Part shown: positions 24,563 to 36,106 of the stretch, piece by piece
Layout of the letters: each line of letters begins with the position of its first letter
Numbering within the stretch: the first letter of the stretch is position 1
NCBI GenBank assembly: GCA_026686845.1
Contig: JAIVEN010000015.1
Coordinates: forward strand, 945,001-1,009,000
Direction: 5' to 3'
DNA: 64,000 nucleotides
From: Adenanthera pavonina
Lineage: Eukaryota > Streptophyta > Magnoliopsida > Fabales > Fabaceae
Notes under the pieces: generated by a model
Database searches by the model: none
Seen by the model: only the letters and a program-made list of their open reading frames with translations
What the model was told of the DNA's origin: nothing
Made by a program: the position numbers and the translations under genes

Positions 24563-26897
24563 GGGTGACTTGGTGGTGGAGGTGTAACATTCACACTTTC
24601 TTGTGTGCTAGAAGAACTTCCTCGCTTCTTGCACGTTCTCTTGTTATGTCTATAATTGCCACATGCAGCACACCAAACATGTCCGATGCTTCTTCTCACC
24701 TGGTGTGGCCTTGGTGCTCGTTTGCTTCCCTTCTTCTTAGCTTCTTTGGTCTTCCTGGCCGCTTGTGATATTGTGGGGGCTCAACGGGATCCAATCCTGT
24801 TTGAATCCACATCTTTTCACCATTGATCGGCTCAATAATTGGGGCATAGCAACCCACATATGCAACTTTGGTAAAATAGAAATGCACATAAGCTTGTGGA
24901 TCTTCTCGTTTATTTCTTATGGCACTTACTGTATGCCTGCAAAATGCAAACGTTCTATTAAGTACTATTCTAATTGTGTAAAATAACATAATAGCATATT
25001 ATGTTATTTACCTGCACGGTATACCACTAACTTGACATAATCAACATGAACAAGTCTTTTGGTCAAGATCAACAACAAACTTCTCCGTCAACTGTCCGAC
25101 ATATGATACTTGAAATCTATTCCTACTTGCCCACTTGGCGACCCAATTACGGGACTCTATCACCTCTTTGTCCAACCTTCTCCGAGGTCTTGGACATACC
25201 TTTCCCGTATAGTTTGCAACTCTAATCCGATTCTCTGCAAATCTTGTCATTAGATATGTCCTGATCCATTCAAGCAATCGGATAATGGGAAATTCTCGCG
25301 CTTCCAACAATCTTCCATTGAATGACTCTGTTATATTATTCATGATCATATAACATTTTTCATATTCTCCAAAGTGTGACTTGGTCCAACAAGATGGAGG
25401 AAAAGTCATTAAATGATCATACGCCTCCTTTGACACGGCTTTCAGCTCATTCATCTTCTCTTCCTAATCTCGAACATAAGTGGCCTTCGCCGCATAGACC
25501 ACTAAGTCTCTAATAACAATACCTCCTCCATACCTTGACTTGATATTAGCATATAAGTGCCGCACACAATAACGATGCTCATACCCACCAAGAAACTCTC
25601 CAAATGCTTGTTGTAAACCCTGCAAGTGAAATGAAGGTCAACTCATGAATTTAAGTGACTATGAAAATGAGTTAAGTAAATAGATTTATCAATAATCATA
25701 ATTTCATACCTTCTGTTAGTCGGAAATAAAGATCCATCTATGTTCATACAAGTGACCAATGTCATCAAAGAGGTTTTTCAAGAACCAAGTCCAAGAATCC
25801 CTATTTTCACTCTCAACCACAGCCTAAGCTAATGGAAAGTATTGGTCGTTTGGGTCCCGAGCTACAGCTGTAAGTAATATTCCTCCAAATAGTCCTTTTA
25901 AAAAACATCCATCTAATCCAATGATTGGCCAATATGTTGCCAAGAAACCCCTCTTAACGAGTTCTAAACACTCGTAAATTCGCTTGAAAATAGGTGGTTG
26001 CTCTACTTGTACCCTATCAGTTACTAATTGGAAACTGATGCCGAGGTTTCTAGTTCGGACTTCATTGCAATAGTCAGGCAACTTGTGATATTCCACTGCA
26101 TAATCACCATTAAGGATAGCCTTTGCCTTTCTCCTAGCCCACAATGCCTTATTAACTTAGACATTAGCCATATAGTTCTCTTGCACAAATGAAATGACAT
26201 AAGCTAACTTCATATTTTTATTTGACCTCATAGGTGCTACTACCTTCCTTGCAATCCATTTTGAAGTTGCCATCTTGCCACTAAAGGTGATGCCACAGGA
26301 ATGCTTAGATTTGAAAGTCTTCAATCGATATGTTAGTGACTCTCCCACTTTGCTCACAAACATTAACCAAGGACATCCACTTTTGCATACAACTCTGCAT
26401 CGCACCTTATCATTCTTTACAAAGCGGACATCATAACCATGAATTAATGCATACTCTCTCACTTCATCCTTAAACTGACTAATTGAAGTAAACTCCATCC
26501 CCCACTGGAATTAAAAGTCTTTACCCATCTCTGCAGGATTGTATTGGCAATATTTGATGTTTGTATCCTCATCCTCATCAGATCCATGAATAGAATGCAG
26601 CTCCTCATTTTCATCATCAAATTGCATCATTAGATTGCCTTCATCATACATAGCAAGTGTTGAAACTGACTCAGGGACAGTAGAAGATGTCAATTGATCA
26701 TGTGCCCCATTTGTACAATGACCACTGTCTTCATTAATAAACTCAATTACATCATTATCAACATAATGATTAAAGTAATCATCATCAATATTTGCTTCAT
26801 CACTATCCTCAGTAATCTCGTCAATGCCATTAACATGATCACTTTCACTTTCACTCTCATTCTCTATAACTATGTCTTTGTCTTTGTCTGGTTCCAT
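24559..26897 (-). pseudogene. MURA (MuDR-type) transposase of the MULE, decayed
   Basis: Three exons on the minus strand: 26897-25710, 25619-25012 and 24936-24559, with GT-AG borders. Order of parts: an acidic N-terminus (ESESESDHVNGIDEITEDSD); a MuDR DNA-binding domain (GMEFTSISQFKDEVREYA ... CRVVCKSGCPW ... KHSC); the MULE catalytic domain with the first Asp in IIGLDGCFLKG and the second in HRWIFISD; an NNITESFNGRLLEAR block; a SWIM finger (CSC ... SGIPCRH); and a C-terminal zinc knuckle (CAACGNYRHNKRTC). Six in-frame stops interrupt it (26511-26513, about 26157, 25824-25826, 25716-25718, about 25466, about 25051), and a 1-nt frameshift lies before the zinc knuckle near 24730. Where the ancestral codon can be guessed (Trp, Gln or Arg), every stop fits C-to-T or G-to-A change. 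The encoded enzyme is dead. Confidence 0.9.
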
Positions 26898-26911
26898 GTG
26901 AAGTAGATGTA

Positions 26912-27013
26912 CCTAACAAGACAAGCATTAAATTCATGTAAAGACATTACTTTAATTATATAACTTTATTTGATACATAACAAGACAAGCATTAAATTCA
27001 TGTAAAGACAAAC
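26912..27013 (+). repeat. Direct repeat upstream of the MURA gene
   Basis: TAACAAGACAAGCATTAAAT followed by TCATGTAAAGACA occurs twice, at about 26914 and 26979, some 65 bp apart, in the region that would be the MURA promoter or 5' leader. A role in transposase regulation is possible but not shown. Confidence 0.7.
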
Positions 27014-28068
27014 TTTGATTAAAAAGGCAAGATATATATCATTCGGATGTAACATGTGCATGTAGGTAGCATTTACCATTTTTTTGTCCTGTTAGCTTAA
27101 ATTATTCATTTATATTGGACATGTGATCATGTCGGTAGCAAAGTGAGAGCAATTCCCTTATTGTTCTGTTTTATGCCCCTTGATATTTAAATCCTCAATT
27201 AGAAAAATCACAATATGTTATTATCATATAATTTAAAATATTTAAAAAATATTCTGCATTTGTTTGCCAATAAAATACTTAAAAAACAACTCTACATGTG
27301 CTCCAATTTGTTATTATATACATACTCAACAACTATCTCATACATATAAGAATACAAAACAAGAGGTCACGATTGGAAAGCATACAAAATAAAAAATCTC
27401 AAAAAGCAAGCTTGTTTGTATTCAGGATACAAAACATCAAAATAAAAAATTCATTGTTCAAGTGGTCTACCCATAAAGCTACCAAACGTAATAGTATACA
27501 AAATCTCCAAAAGCAAGCTTCTTTGCGTCAATATATACCCCTAAAGCTAGCTTCTTTGCAAAGAACTATACCCATAAGCTAATAAGACAAACAAACAGCT
27601 ATCAATCAATTTCTATTATATTTTTCGAAAGCGATGTAAAAGCTTACAGAATAAAAAAAGCTTAGTACACCTATAACTCTCCAAAGACAAAGCAAGCTAC
27701 GAATATAAAAGCTTAGTAGTCAGTTGGCTCTTTTTCATTTCAACCTTACTGCTCTAATCACCTTACTAAAAAGTGTATGTCAACCTTGCTGTTCTTTTCC
27801 CTTGGCTAGCTTCCACTCAATAGTCGGCCTTTGTCAAAAACATCTATGCCTTTCTCCCACACAAGTTCTCTGTGACCAATTTCACAATGCAAGGAAGGTT
27901 GCTGCAAATGACTCAAAACCTAGTGATGTGATTAGCATCCAAGTAGATGAAACCAAGCACTTTTTCTCGTGTAAGAGAGGCCGCCTTCTTTTTGCTTTGC
28001 GTTTTGTGTCTTTAGTCTAAATAACCCCTCCAACGTGTCTTATATGGTCTGACGTGTCGCATGGTGTT
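27014..28068. other. MULE right subterminal region, non-coding
   Basis: Between the MURA 5' end and the right TIR I see no gene. Short related blocks built around AGCAAGCTTSTTTG and CAAAATMTCMAAA recur between 27,360 and 27,560. The open frames here are short and lack recognisable motifs. Confidence 0.5.
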
Positions 28069-28248
28069 AGCATATTTAACTGTGTTATCTCCAGCTATGC
28101 ATTCTTATTGTAGTTTTTGGATCATGAGGGACGAACGGTTGTCACAGTTGGAACTTGAAGGGGAACTTTAAAAAAAAAAACCTTAGAGACTGATTTCAAT
28201 ACTTCATAAAATCTCATGGACTAAAAGCTTATTTTTCCCTTAATTATA

Positions 28249-28398
28249 TAGTACTCTTTAATGTTTCTCTTTTCCTTTATTATTATTAAAGAGTGAAATT
28301 GTAAAAAATCATTGATGTTATCTTAAAAATTGTAAGGTGATAATTATCTTAATACATGGAAAAAGTCTAAAGAGACAATTGTTTTAAAATGGAGGGAG
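28249..28398. mobile_element. Right part of the Stowaway MITE split by the MULE
   Basis: It continues from the MULE right target duplication and ends with GGAGGGAG next to TA (28399-28400), matching the left end at 17858 as an inverted repeat. Without the MULE and one target copy the MITE would be about 270 bp. Confidence 0.85.
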
Positions 28399-28594
28399 TA
28401 AAATTGAGAAGTTAATTTTAGGAATCAATGGGTCATCGAAAGTAATTGTTTCTATACTGTTAGAATAAAGAAGTCAAATTATAGAGGTAATTTTATCAGG
28501 TCATTCATATTATTTTTTCTACTTAGGACCCCGGTCCTTTTTAGGATTAAAAAAATTGATGTCTTTTTGAAAACTAATTTTTATGAAGTCCCAA

Positions 28595-31500
28595 TGTCGC
28601 ACTTGGAAAAATGCGAAAAAACAAAGATGATGACAAATCAGGTTTCCTGATGAAAACCAATTTATGAGGAGTCATCATCAAAATTTTGAAGGAAAGTCTT
28701 GGAAAACCGAATTAAGGAGAAAAAAGATGATTTGCGTAATCAGAGTTGGGTTCGGAAGTTGATTATGCATAGAGAAGGTATTAGACACCCCACGACACCC
28801 ATTCCTAGGAACGGTTACCTTACATTGATTGTGCAAATTAATATGGTTTCAAAAAACATTTTGGTTTTCCTTTTATCATTTGAAAATAAAAGAGATTAAA
28901 GAAATCAAGAAATTTAAAGGACAAAAAAAAGAAAAAAAATTTAAGAAAATTAAATTGGAAAATATTTATTAAATAATGGAAAACTTTTTAAAAAAATAAA
29001 TAAATTAAGAAAATAAATTGGAAGAATATTTATTTATTTACAATGGCGAACTTAACTCAGGATCAGAGTCTGAGGCCTACGTACCCTGCGATGGGGGATC
29101 AAAGTTCACGTAGTTTAAGATAAAAATGCGTGTCTATTGGTGGGTATTTTTTTATTATAATTTTTGTAATAAGAGAAAACTAATTGAAAATAATTTACCT
29201 TTTTGCAAACAAAGCAATTTTTTGAGATTGAGTTAGTGTGTAAAAGATAATTTAATTCCGCTTACTTACTCTTATTTTATTTTGTTTCGAAATATTTTTT
29301 TTGTTTTTCTTTGATTTTTGAAAATGCTTTTATTTGATTTTTGACTTTTGAAAAACCATCATATTTTTTTATACTTTTGAAAATTTTCTTTTTTTCTTTA
29401 AAATAAAGAAAATCAATCTACATGTTACAAACTTGCACTCACGCCCGATAGACCGATTCCTTAAGTACCTACAAAAGTTCTAAACCTCGTGGTATAAAGG
29501 CTTTATTATAATTTTAAGGCGATAATTTAGAAAATACTATTATTATTTGTAATAAAATTTGAGAACTTGTTATATTATTATTATTCATTTTTTATGAGAT
29601 ATAATTGTTTTGTAAAAAGAAATCGTCTAACCGATATATCTACGTGAATTCGCAGTCTCACGCGATAACATAGCCAACCAGAATACCTGTGAAAGTTCCG
29701 AAACCTCCGTGGTATGGTTATTTGGCAATTATTTATTCATCCATTATATTTTTATTTTATTTATTATTTTTGTAAGAAAATAAAATTTTCAATAAAGAGG
29801 TCATTGAGACCTTTTATTAGTATACCTTTATAATACACTCATGCAACCCCGTAGGCTCACACGGTGTGATTGTTTTAGAAGTTTGTGAAAGCTCTAAAAA
29901 TCTTCGTGACCAATTCTAAATACTTTCATTTGTAAGTATTGGTTGTATTCTTTTTCTTCATTTTTATTATTTTATTTATTTATATACATATATATATATA
30001 TTTTAAAAATATAAGAGTCTAAATGATATATGAAAAATTATAACCAAGTGGTCAACTAGATACTAGGTAATTAGAGTACTTAAAATTACACCAAGAGCAA
30101 TAAAGCGTAAAATGAATATTGGAATTGCAAAGTTAGCAACCAACCAACCAAAATTCCTTATACCACAGTCCACATATGACTCATATTCATACCACGAAAT
30201 CAAGTCACATTTTAAAGAGAAATAATAACAAATCTCCTAATGTCAGGCCTATAAGAATGATTGATCAAAAATATTCATAACAAATTTCCCCAGGTTAGGC
30301 CCATAAGAAAAAACAGATCAAAGTTCACCACTAAAGAGGCAAGGAGTCCTTTGAAGCTTTATCCTCATACCAGAATCTATCTCCTATGTCAGAAAATTCT
30401 GCATACTACACTCAAAAGAAAAAGGAACACGATTTTGTAATTTGGGGCTCCCAAGCTTCACGTTATAAGTATGATATGAAGCCCAGTTTTTTACCATAAA
30501 TCATAACTAAGATAGCATTCTCTACGACTCAATTCCAGACTCACTACAAAGATTCTCCTAATGACAATTGTTACCAGAACAAAACAAGTTCAGGATTAAA
30601 ACAATTTCACCATTCCAACACATACTCACTAGACATGTAAACATTGACCCTCAAATAGACATCATATGCCAATCATGTTAATAGCCGGCACAACCACAAG
30701 CTTTCAGAGGCAAATAGATTAAGCAAAATGCATACACAGCCTAAGGAGAATCATTCACCTGGGAATAAAATGATACCAAACAAACTCTGACAATAGTACC
30801 CGAATGTCCTAAAAATAGAAGCTGAGCTCATTTTGTTCTCATTTATCAACCTTTTTTATTTACTCATTCTCTCTTCTTTTTTTTTTAATTAAAACTAACC
30901 CCAAAAGGCCAAAACAGAGCATAAACAGAATGAAATTGGACCCCTGCAATCGTGAAGCAAAGTGTTAAAGGGGAATGGATCATCGTTTAGATGGGAAAAC
31001 CAAATTTGAAATTGAAAGGAAGGAAAAAAGGGTACCGAACAACAACTTCTATAGCTCACTTTTTAGTTCCTCACGCGTTCTGGATTATCACAGCAATAGA
31101 GGAAAAGACCGGTGACTCGAACTCTGCCCTTTGATCTCGTCCACGATCGTTCTCGTTGCTCTCCCTTCCTTTCTCTCTTTTTGCACTCGTTCCCCTCTGT
31201 CTCATGAATTCTTCAGCTTCCTCAAGGTCTTCCCTTCTCAATTTCGCTCTCCTTTTCTATTCTCATTTTCAACTTCCTCTTTTCTTTCCTAGGGTTTTTC
31301 GGCTCCTCCTCTCTATTTTCCTTCAATCCCTCTTAGGTTTTTTTTTTCTTTCATTGCTCGCCCTCCTCGCGCTTGTCTTATAGCAGCTTCATGAGTGGCT
31401 TCTCATCCACAACCAAGCGCATTGCTACTTTTTCCTTTCCCTCTCTCACTCGTGCTCTGCTTCCCTGTCTCAGCTGTGCCTTAATTTTTTTTAGCCGCCT

Positions 31501-32240
31501 TCACTCCCTTTCCTTTTCTCTTTGTCTCACGCACGCAGCTACCTCTGTTTCCATGCTTGCGTGCTGTAGCTCTCGCAGGCTTTCTCTGCTCCTCCTTTGC
31601 CTTTTCTCTTCGCCCTTTCTGCGTTTTCCATCTTTTCTTTTCCTTCTTCCGTGGCTGTCTTTAGGCCTCTTCTGTCCTTCAGCCCCCTTTTTCTTCACTC
31701 ACGCGTGCTCCCTCTGGTCTCATTAGCCTGAGCCTGAGGGCTCAGGTCCTTTTGGTTCGTTTCAGCCCCCTCCCTTTCCCTTTTTTTTAATTATTTTTTT
31801 AATTAATTTTAAAAAAATTAAAATTTTTTTTATTTTAAAGTAAGTATTTTTAGTTCTTTTTTTTAAACTCTTCTTAAATTTTAAATTTTTGAAAAAGATT
31901 GGATTTCTGAAAAATCAAAATAAAGGGATAAGATTTTTGAAATTCCTAAAATAAAGGAGACTGCATTTAAAGAGTGATCTTTTTGAGATTTCTACGGATT
32001 TTTCATTCAAATTAAAGGAAAATTGTAAAGAGAATATTTTTTTATTTTCCTTTTGAAAATCCTAAAAAAGGGATTGGATTTGGAGAATATATTATTATTT
32101 TATTTTTTTATATTTTCCCTATATTTTATGAAATTTGAATTTAAATTGATAATAAAAGAAAAATTTGCATCAATTTTTAATTATATTTTTTTATTTTTTT
32201 TTATTTTTATGTATAAAGACCAAACAATGGGATGTTTACA
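28595..32240. mobile_element. Solo LTR B, same family as solo LTR A, 3.65 kb
   Basis: It begins TGTCGCACTT and ends GATGTTTACA, flanked by CCCAA (28590-28594) and CCTAA (32241-32245), a 5-bp duplication differing by one C/T change. Its first 250 bases closely resemble LTR A (for example TTCCTAGGAACGGTTACCTT in both), and both have a CT-rich right half. No retroviral-type coding region lies inside. Confidence 0.8.
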
Positions 32241-32708
32241 CCTAACATGTCATTTTTCCTTTTGAGACAATGAGAGGTTCCAATATGATCTATATTCCCT
32301 TAGTCATTCATTGCTTAACTATTACATCCTCCTATTCATAGTGTAAGCTATTTCTAATAATTTCATATATCTTAAAGAAATTTTATTATATTAAACTTCT
32401 GAAAAAAAGTTAAAAGTCTAACTTTCACCCCTTTTTAATTACTTATTTTCATTGCTCAAATAAAATTATAAAACTAATTATTAAATGAATGAATGTAAAA
32501 AAAATCAATACACAGCAATTAAAAAACCTCTTAAAACACTTAAAATATGAGTAATGAAGTGAAGGGAGAGAGAAAGACACACTAAGGGTGGGGCCACAGC
32601 AGAGAAAAAATCCACGCTAGAGAAAATGAACGCAAATCTCTATCTCTCTACGCAACTGAATAATTGAATCCAAATCTTTTCTTTAGTTGCCACAAAAGTC
32701 TTATAGCT

Positions 32709-32802
32709 AGAATAGCTTGTGAAATGTCTGCTTATTCTTTAACCACAAATGCACAGGTTCGAATGCTGGTAGACCAAAAAAAAAAAGAATAGCTTGTGAA
32801 AT
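32709..32802 (+). mobile_element. Micro-retroinsertion (5'-truncated SINE-like) with 17-bp target duplication
   Basis: A 60-nt insert (32726-32785) ends in an A-run and contains ACAGGTTCGAATGCTGG, which resembles a tRNA-type B box. It is flanked by a perfect 17-bp repeat AGAATAGCTTGTGAAAT (32709-32725 and 32786-32802). The homologous intron of DUF247 copy 1 (near 14,300) has this sequence once, with no insert, giving a paralogous empty site. Confidence 0.85.
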
Positions 32803-33765
32803 CACAATTATTTTTTGTTGCACGCGCAAATATTCTCATCTCCCTAAGTAGTTTTGTCCTGGAAATCAGCATTTTAAAAGGATTCTTAAAAGTTAACTTT
32901 TACTTAGGAATCAATGGGCCGTTGAAAGTAATTATTTTAGTAATGTTAAAATAAAGAAGTCAATTTATTTATATTCCCTTCATTTTCACTGAATTTGTTC
33001 CATTGTTTGATTGAACACGTGGCATATATATCATCAAATAAAGGAAGAAGAATTCCTGAACAAGCTAATCCTCAAGTTCTTCGTCCCCAGCACTCCAATC
33101 GTCAAAAGCTTTGGCAAATGCTTGCACATCTTAGATCTCTCCAGAAAATCCCTCCTCCAACACGAACCCACTCACCCAAATCATTCCAAGACCCATCAAA
33201 TCAAACAAACACATAAATGACGAGATCACTATACTTCTGCAAGAGAGCTTCAAGAATTTGGAATAATCTTAAAGCAAAGCAAAACCCACAGCCTTAAGGA
33301 CATCTCCTTCAATAGTGGAATCCTCAGGCTTCCGCCAATGATCGTCGAGAACTGCACAGAGACAACATTGTTGAACCTCGTAGCCTTCGAAAGCATGCAC
33401 GTTGGAGCAGGCAATGAGGTTTCTTCGTTTGTGTTCTTCATGGCTAGCATCGTCGATAATGCAAGTGACGATGCGGTTTTGCATCTGAAAGGGATTATTC
33501 TGAATGCCCTAGGAAGTGATAAAGCTGTGGCAAAGCTGTTTAACTCACTGTCCAGGGATCTTACAATGGATCGTGATGGAGGTTTGGATAAAGTGCAAGT
33601 GAGTGTGTGTAGATACTGCAAGAGACCGTGGAATAAGTGGCGAGCTAATCTCAAGGAAACTTATTTCAGAAATCCATGGGCAACTGTGTCTGTTGTCGCA
33701 GCGACATTTTTGTTTGTGTTGACTTTCCTCCAAACTCTGTATTCTATACTTCAAATACTATAAGT

Positions 33766-34155
33766 ACCGTTTGGTTCAAATTCATGGGTTTAATATAATG
33801 TAAATGGGATTACATTACATTAGTAGCTGATTTGGTTCGCCGAATTATATGATTATGGGATTACGCCCGTAAACCCAAATACACATATGAATGTAAATGA
33901 TAAACCTATCCAAAAGCTATATATTTAAAATTACATAAATGTGAGTAAAAAGACAATATTGTCCTTATGGAGATGGGACAAGAGCATTTTAGTACTTAAC
34001 TATTTATTTATATTTATTTAAATATAAAAAATAATTTATTTTTCATATATCCCAGTATCATACCAAACAAATTCGCATGTATTTTATTTACATCCCATTC
34101 CATTACATTCCTTCCCATTATATCCCTTGACTTCTCTGTAAATGAACCAAATGGG
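33766..34155. mobile_element. hAT-like MITE in the 3' exon of DUF247 copy 2
   Basis: A 390-bp insertion with terminal inverted repeats (ACCGTTTGGTTCA on the left; reverse complement of the right end CCCATTTGGTTCA). It is flanked by CTATAAGT (33758-33765) and CTGTAAGG (34156-34163), an imperfect 8-bp duplication. Copy 3 has the exon uninterrupted at this point. The insertion introduces the stop that ends the copy 2 frame. Confidence 0.7.
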
Positions 34156-34222
34156 CTGTAAGGGAAGTAACTCTCCTCGCGCGTCGTCTGGTCCATGACT
34201 TCCTCGTCCTCCTCGTCTTTGA

Positions 34223-35930
34223 ATCGGAGTTGCATTTTTGTTGTGGTGATTGTCCAAGGCTGGAGAAGGAAATCAATGATTTGATGTACCTCAAATTATT
34301 GTTTAATTTTAATAATTCAAAATATGTATTTGGTTTCTTAATTATTACATATTGGCGATTGACATCCATATTATATATATAGGGATCCGAATCCTCTTAA
34401 TCAATATTCTCTCAATAATCTCTCAAGTAATATCGTAACCGTTTATAAAATCCTACGATATACACAAATCAAATTATTAAAATATTAAAAATACCAAAAC
34501 AAAAATAAATACTGGCCATTTAGCAAATTAACATTAATAATTACGAAAATCATCATCTCCAAAAAGGCGAGCAAACGTCAAAGAAAAAAAAATCCTACAT
34601 GTATAACGTTAGATTAATAATAAGCAACTTCAGTAGAAAGTAGGAAATATATCATGAAAATTAAGAGAAAAAACATCTCTAAAGCCAGAAAAAAGAAAAA
34701 GCAAAATATCTCAATTCTCATGTACTTTTGTGCGATAAAATGTACCGTAGTATGTGTACCCTAATTGCTTTTTCATATTAATCAACAAATGCCATAAATT
34801 ATTCCCCTAAGTCAGAATCGTTGCTTTTTTTTTTATCAATGAATCTTTGCCTTTCTGAAAGTAACCACCGGCAAATAACTCCAGCTCTACAAAAAGAGAA
34901 ATAAAAGAATCAAATCAAAATGCCCTCGCAAACGAACACAATCAAAATTAAGTGATGTGAGCCGAAAAAAGTATTCCTAGGAATAATCTTTCAAATTCAT
35001 TATTATAATTGATTAATATATAAGGATTTGTAGGAATTACTTTCTTTTCTTTTGATAGATTTTTTTTCAACTTTTCAAAAATTCAAATATCATTTTAAAA
35101 TCATGAACATGGATGCAAATCCATTGAGATGAAAAGGTCGGCCCATCTTCAGGTTTGCATCTTCCGAAGGGTTATTGTTTTGGGCAAAAGATAATACATC
35201 TTCCGTTCATGCCCAAAAAACAGGACAATACATCTTCCACCCCCCAAAAAAAAAAGCCTCCACAAAGGGCTTAATTAATTATAAGGATAATAATAAACCT
35301 AGTTAGATAATCAGTTTTGTTGTACATACAAATCGTTGATAGATTGAGTCCAAGTTGAGAAATACAACTACAGGGGGGTGAATAGATGTATTTCTCAATG
35401 GGTATAATGCTCTCTTTTCACAATAAACTAATATTTCAAGATTGCCCCCTTTTTTATTTTTTATTTTTTTAAGACGAAAGTGCATTCTTGTAGGAGAATA
35501 AACATTGATATCTTTTTCCACGATCTATGTTTTCGGTCAACATTTTTTTTAACAAAATGATAATATAATCAATTTTCATTATATGTATGTGTACGTGTAC
35601 CAAAATTTGCAAAGGGATAGAAATATAACTTGTTTTTTTTTCCTTATATTCCATTCACAAAAACATAATCGGGCTCAAAAAACCACTCAGTTTGTAGATA
35701 TCTAGCCCAAGTCGTGTCATGATCAAGCCCAAACAAGAAAGATTTATTCATTCCAAAAATAATTCCAAATAATTACTCAAATCCAACTCAGCTGAAAAGA
35801 ATGTTCTTTTAATATTATTTAAAATTTAATATTTGTTATCATCAAAATATATTTACCATAAAACATTGGGGCTAACACATGTAGTCTTTTTAATAATTAG
35901 TGGATTTCCGTTCACATTACTACTGACTTA
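34223..35930. other. Intergenic DNA, no gene
   Basis: The first 150 bases match the 3' flank of DUF247 copy 3 (GATGTACYTCAAATTAT and GTATTTGGTTTCTTA in both). The remainder is AT-rich with no supported coding region. A short direct repeat ATACATCTTCC near 35,180 and 35,225 brackets an A-rich insert that resembles the micro-retroinsertions elsewhere. Confidence 0.5.
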
Positions 35931-36103
35931 GTGCCCGTTTGGTTTATCTTTTTGTAAAAGTACTTTTAAAATAACCACAGTTTATGAAAATGAAGTTTGG
36001 ATAAAAGTAGAGAAGTTTACTGAAAAACTGTTTGGATGAAAAAAAAGAAAATAATTATTAGAAAGTACAGTTATGTTTTGAAAAATGAGAACCAAACAGG
36101 CAC
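35931..36103. mobile_element. PIF/Harbinger (Tourist-like) MITE
   Basis: A 173-bp element flanked by TTA (35928-35930 and 36104-36106). Its inverted ends are GTGCCCGTTTGGTTTATC and, as reverse complement of the right end, GTGCCTGTTTGGTTCTC. The 3-bp TTA duplication is typical of this superfamily. Confidence 0.8.
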
Positions 36104-36106
36104 TTA

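Larger units (their letters stand above)
17980..28239. mobile_element. Complete Mutator-like element (MULE), 10.26 kb, with long TIRs and 9-bp target duplication
   Basis: Both ends form long terminal inverted repeats of about 170 bp (17980-18149 and 28069-28239): GGAAAAAATAAACTTTTGGT on the left, GGGAAAAATAAGCTTTTAGT as reverse complement of the right end, with shared inner blocks such as TTCCAACTGTGACAAC. A perfect 9-bp duplication TTAATTATA flanks it (17971-17979 and 28240-28248), as expected for MULEs. Inside are a subterminal tandem duplication, a solo LTR (18446-21858), a GRF zinc-finger gene on the plus strand and a MURA transposase on the minus strand. The transposase is broken, so this copy could move only with help from elsewhere. 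Subtracting the LTR, the original element was about 6.8 kb. Confidence 0.92.
15422..34222 (+). pseudogene. DUF247 copy 2, intron expanded to about 17 kb by nested transposons, multiple lesions
   Basis: Exon 1 is 15422-15989 (donor CAG|GTATTC); exon 2 begins at 33044 (acceptor AAAG|GAAGAAG) and the ancestral stop is near 34220-34222. Exon 1 keeps the GPYYYMKEHLVAMEEHKHRAL and MIVDGCFMLEVPRSAD motifs but has a nonsense codon at codon 11 (TAA, 15452-15454) and small deletions after 15886 that create a stop near 15926. Exon 2 has a 2-nt deletion in a proline-rich stretch near 33178, yet retains the LLNLVAFESMHVGAGNEV block, the CRYCKRPWNKWRANLKETYF block and a C-terminal hydrophobic segment (WATVSVVAATFLFVLTFLQT). 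A hAT-like MITE then interrupts the C-terminal tail. A duplicated intron block (about 17,770-28,480 and 32,815-32,960) suggests the two exons may come from different ancestral copies. Confidence 0.85.

Noticed and set aside
31156..31726. Frames of 75-117 codons at 31.2-31.7 kb
   Set aside because: Same reason: low-complexity pyrimidine-rich part of solo LTR B.
32748..32775. Possible tRNA gene (GGTTCGAATGC motif)
   Set aside because: Only the B-box-like part is present, without acceptor or anticodon arms; it fits a truncated SINE insertion better.
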